This document shows, one piece after another, positions 61,159 to 64,000 of a stretch of DNA of 64,000 nt. Each line of letters starts with the position of its first letter. Positions within the stretch are counted from its first letter, which is position 1. The notes under the pieces were generated by a model, which did not search any database, was not told the DNA's origin, and was given only the letters and a program-made list of their open reading frames with translations. Made by a program: the position numbers and the translations under genes. The stretch covers positions 1 to 64,000 of the forward strand of contig DATGXG010000022.1 in the NCBI GenBank assembly GCA_035299085.1, given 5' to 3'. The DNA is from Bacteroidales bacterium (GTDB lineage: Bacteria > Bacteroidota > Bacteroidia > Bacteroidales > UBA10428).

Positions 61159-61906
61159 GACTTAATTTATTAATGAGGTTTACGGTATGCTTGAAATTGT
61201 TGATTTTCGGGGTCCTGTTTAATAATGAAACTCCAAGGCAGTATTTGCTGAATGATTCAGGATGCAGGCCGTATTGCCGCAATGCTTTAAAAATCAAACT
61301 TTGGCGACTGGCTTTACTTTGCTTCACTTCAATAATAACAAGGTCAGTGAGCCTTACTTTATTGGTATTGTCATTAAATACAAGGTTAAAGTCAACTGTT
61401 ACCCTTTCGCTGAAATTATAATCCACAAGAGTAAAACGATTAAACCGGTTGGTAAGAATTATACTCAGGTCATCGGGATGGTATGGAGTTGCATTTTTCA
61501 CAAAACTTCCGAAATCCTGATCGTTGGTATGAATCTGAATTCGTTCTTTTTTAACCCGACCTTTATTATTCTTGAACTTTACTTCAATGAATTTTATAGC
61601 TGATTCAACGTATTCGCGCTGCCGTACCTTATAACGGTTTGGCCTGCCGTTATGGTGGTCAAAATACATATTCAGGCCGGGTGTGTCAAAATAATCCGTC
61701 TGGTAATTAAAGGCCTTCATTTCTTTAATTGTAAGGACATAATAACCTGAAGAAAGGCATTGCAGGATAGCAGGCAAAGTGCAGAAAGGAAGGACGAATT
61801 TACTGTCGATACGGTCCATGAGTTTAACCTGGTCCATTTCGGACAGCGATACCGGCTTAAATTCCCTGACTAAATCGGTAACCGTGTCAAACAGATTATC
61901 CTCCAC
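61139..61906 (-). CDS. VTC-domain (polyphosphate polymerase-like) protein
   Basis: A 255-residue protein with the VTC/CYTH-like tunnel fold. Conserved charged residues line up along the strands: KLMDRIDSKFVLPF near the N-terminus, TDYFDT, RPNRYKVRQREYVES, FIEVKFKNNKGRVKKER and LVIIEVKQSKASRQS. In yeast Vtc4 this fold polymerises ATP-derived phosphate; bacterial versions are usually called polyphosphate polymerase domain proteins, but few have been tested. It starts with GTG (61906-61904), 4 bp after the upstream lipoprotein stop; the next in-frame ATG would remove 23 residues including conserved ones. It overlaps DUF4956 by 20 bp. Confidence 0.88.
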   Translation of the reverse strand: MEDNLFDTVTDLVREFKPVSLSEMDQVKLMDRIDSKFVLPFCTLPAILQCLSSGYYVLTIKEMKAFNYQTDYFDTPGLNMYFDHHNGRPNRYKVRQREYVESAIKFIEVKFKNNKGRVKKERIQIHTNDQDFGSFVKNATPYHPDDLSIILTNRFNRFTLVDYNFSERVTVDFNLVFNDNTNKVRLTDLVIIEVKQSKASRQSLIFKALRQYGLHPESFSKYCLGVSLLNRTPKINNFKHTVNLINKLSHVELSA

Positions 61907-61910
61907 TATG

Positions 61911-62315
61911 CTATTTTAAAATAATGATATCCGGAAGTCTAACATCTTTGTTCCGGCCGGTGATCGTTACCTTCTGCATGACAGCAATTTTATGCTGGGT
62001 AGGATAATAGGCCGAATCCTGAGAGTAGGCATAAATAGTGTAATCACCTTCCCTGAGGTAATCAAACCGGTATGCACCGTTATAATTTGTAGTTGTTTTA
62101 TCTCCGTAAACGTCATCGTCACCATAAACGATGAAAACGTCTTCGTCAGTGGCATAGTATTGTTCAATGAGAGTGGTGAAATTCGAATTATACTTCTTTA
62201 CAAGCACTTTTCCGGTAATGGATGATGTTCCACCCTGACCTTCCTCTTTTTCACAGGAAATGAACACGAAAAGTGTAAAAAGCACAAAGAATGAGTACAG
62301 TAATTTTCTGCTCAT
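61911..62315 (-). CDS. Small lipoprotein with carboxypeptidase-regulatory-like beta domain
   Basis: A 134-residue lipoprotein (lipobox FISC, C21) with one beta-sandwich domain: SSITGKVLVKKYNSN and NYNGAYRFDYLREGDYTIYAYS match the carboxypeptidase-regulatory-like/SdrD-B fold. It heads the lipoprotein-VTC-DUF4956-DUF2490 cluster. An acidic, Tyr-rich loop (YATDEDVFIVYGDDDVYGDK) could bind metal. No enzymatic motif. Confidence 0.75.
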   Translation of the reverse strand: MSRKLLYSFFVLFTLFVFISCEKEEGQGGTSSITGKVLVKKYNSNFTTLIEQYYATDEDVFIVYGDDDVYGDKTTTNYNGAYRFDYLREGDYTIYAYSQDSAYYPTQHKIAVMQKVTITGRNKDVRLPDIIILK

Positions 62316-62348
62316 AGAATTAATTTCAGTTATAGTACCTTAAACGTG

Positions 62349-62371
62349 TATGAAACCGTACTGGTTTCATA
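62349..62371. terminator. Inverted repeat after gyrB
   Basis: A perfect 9-bp palindrome, TATGAAACC-GTACT-GGTTTCATA, 4 bp beyond the gyrB stop. There is no U-tract on the minus strand, so it may be an RNA-stability or attenuator hairpin rather than a full terminator. Confidence 0.5.
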
Positions 62372-62375
62372 AATA

Positions 62376-64000
<1,625 letters not shown>

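Overview
This 64 kb window is chromosomal DNA of a Bacteroidota bacterium, most likely a Bacteroidales-like lineage. The evidence is a SusC/SusD pair, a 286-residue primary sigma factor without the long N-terminal region, a protease with a type IX secretion (T9SS) C-terminal domain, an ExbB-ExbD-ExbD-TonB set, many lipoproteins, LytS/LytTR signalling and one perfect Bacteroidota-type promoter (TTTG-N19-TAnnTTTG). I saw no tRNA, rRNA, transposase, phage gene or CRISPR array. Housekeeping genes (rpoD, tex, ligA, gyrB, nnr) are mixed with uptake and envelope loci.

Layout. 0.1-5.4 kb (minus): a probable five-gene operon of TPR protein, YD-repeat-like secreted protein, bifunctional NAD(P)HX repair enzyme, DUF4831 lipoprotein and thioredoxin-fold protein. 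5.6-8.9 kb: a PAS-PAS histidine kinase followed by a receiver-PAS-kinase hybrid. 9-15.4 kb: GIN-domain lipoprotein, tex, a membrane protein, rpoD and htrA. 15.5-25.2 kb: alpha-L-fucosidase (GH29), GH31 alpha-xylosidase-like enzyme, LOG-family protein, DUF1573 protein, then SusC/SusD. 25.3-28 kb: TPR/LytS-type kinase and LytTR regulator. 28.2-35.2 kb: TetR-controlled TolC/HlyD/ABC exporter of the YbhGFSR type with its two ATPase domains on separate genes. 35.5-41.5 kb: TonB energising complex with a PstS-like lipoprotein and a TPR protein. 41.7-46 kb: ligA, small genes and a beta-barrel protein. 46.1-58.8 kb: a cobalamin-riboswitch-led corrinoid uptake locus (BtuB-like receptor, BtuG-like propeller lipoprotein, T9SS trypsin-like protease, 1219-residue repeat protein, BtuF/C/D-like ABC importer). 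58.9-62.3 kb: glycosyltransferase, then a minus-strand lipoprotein/VTC-domain/DUF4956/DUF2490 cluster. 62.4-64 kb: gyrB, cut by the window end.

Working together: the GH29 and GH31 enzymes plus SusCD and the LytS/LytTR pair suggest sensing and use of a fucose- and xylose-bearing glycan. The TonB complex could energise SusC and the BtuB-like receptor. The riboswitch should repress corrinoid uptake when B12 is plentiful.

The most unusual features are (i) the protease and giant repeat protein inside the B12 locus, the latter sharing a TAATG stop/start junction with the btuF-like gene; (ii) short tandem arrays with strict 7- or 8-bp periods placed at gene 3' ends, reminiscent of cyanobacterial heptanucleotide STRR sequences; (iii) a dispersed palindrome inserted in frame in the BtuB-like gene; and (iv) a promoter-operator in front of the TetR exporter operon. 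All functional calls come from reading motifs; no database search was possible.
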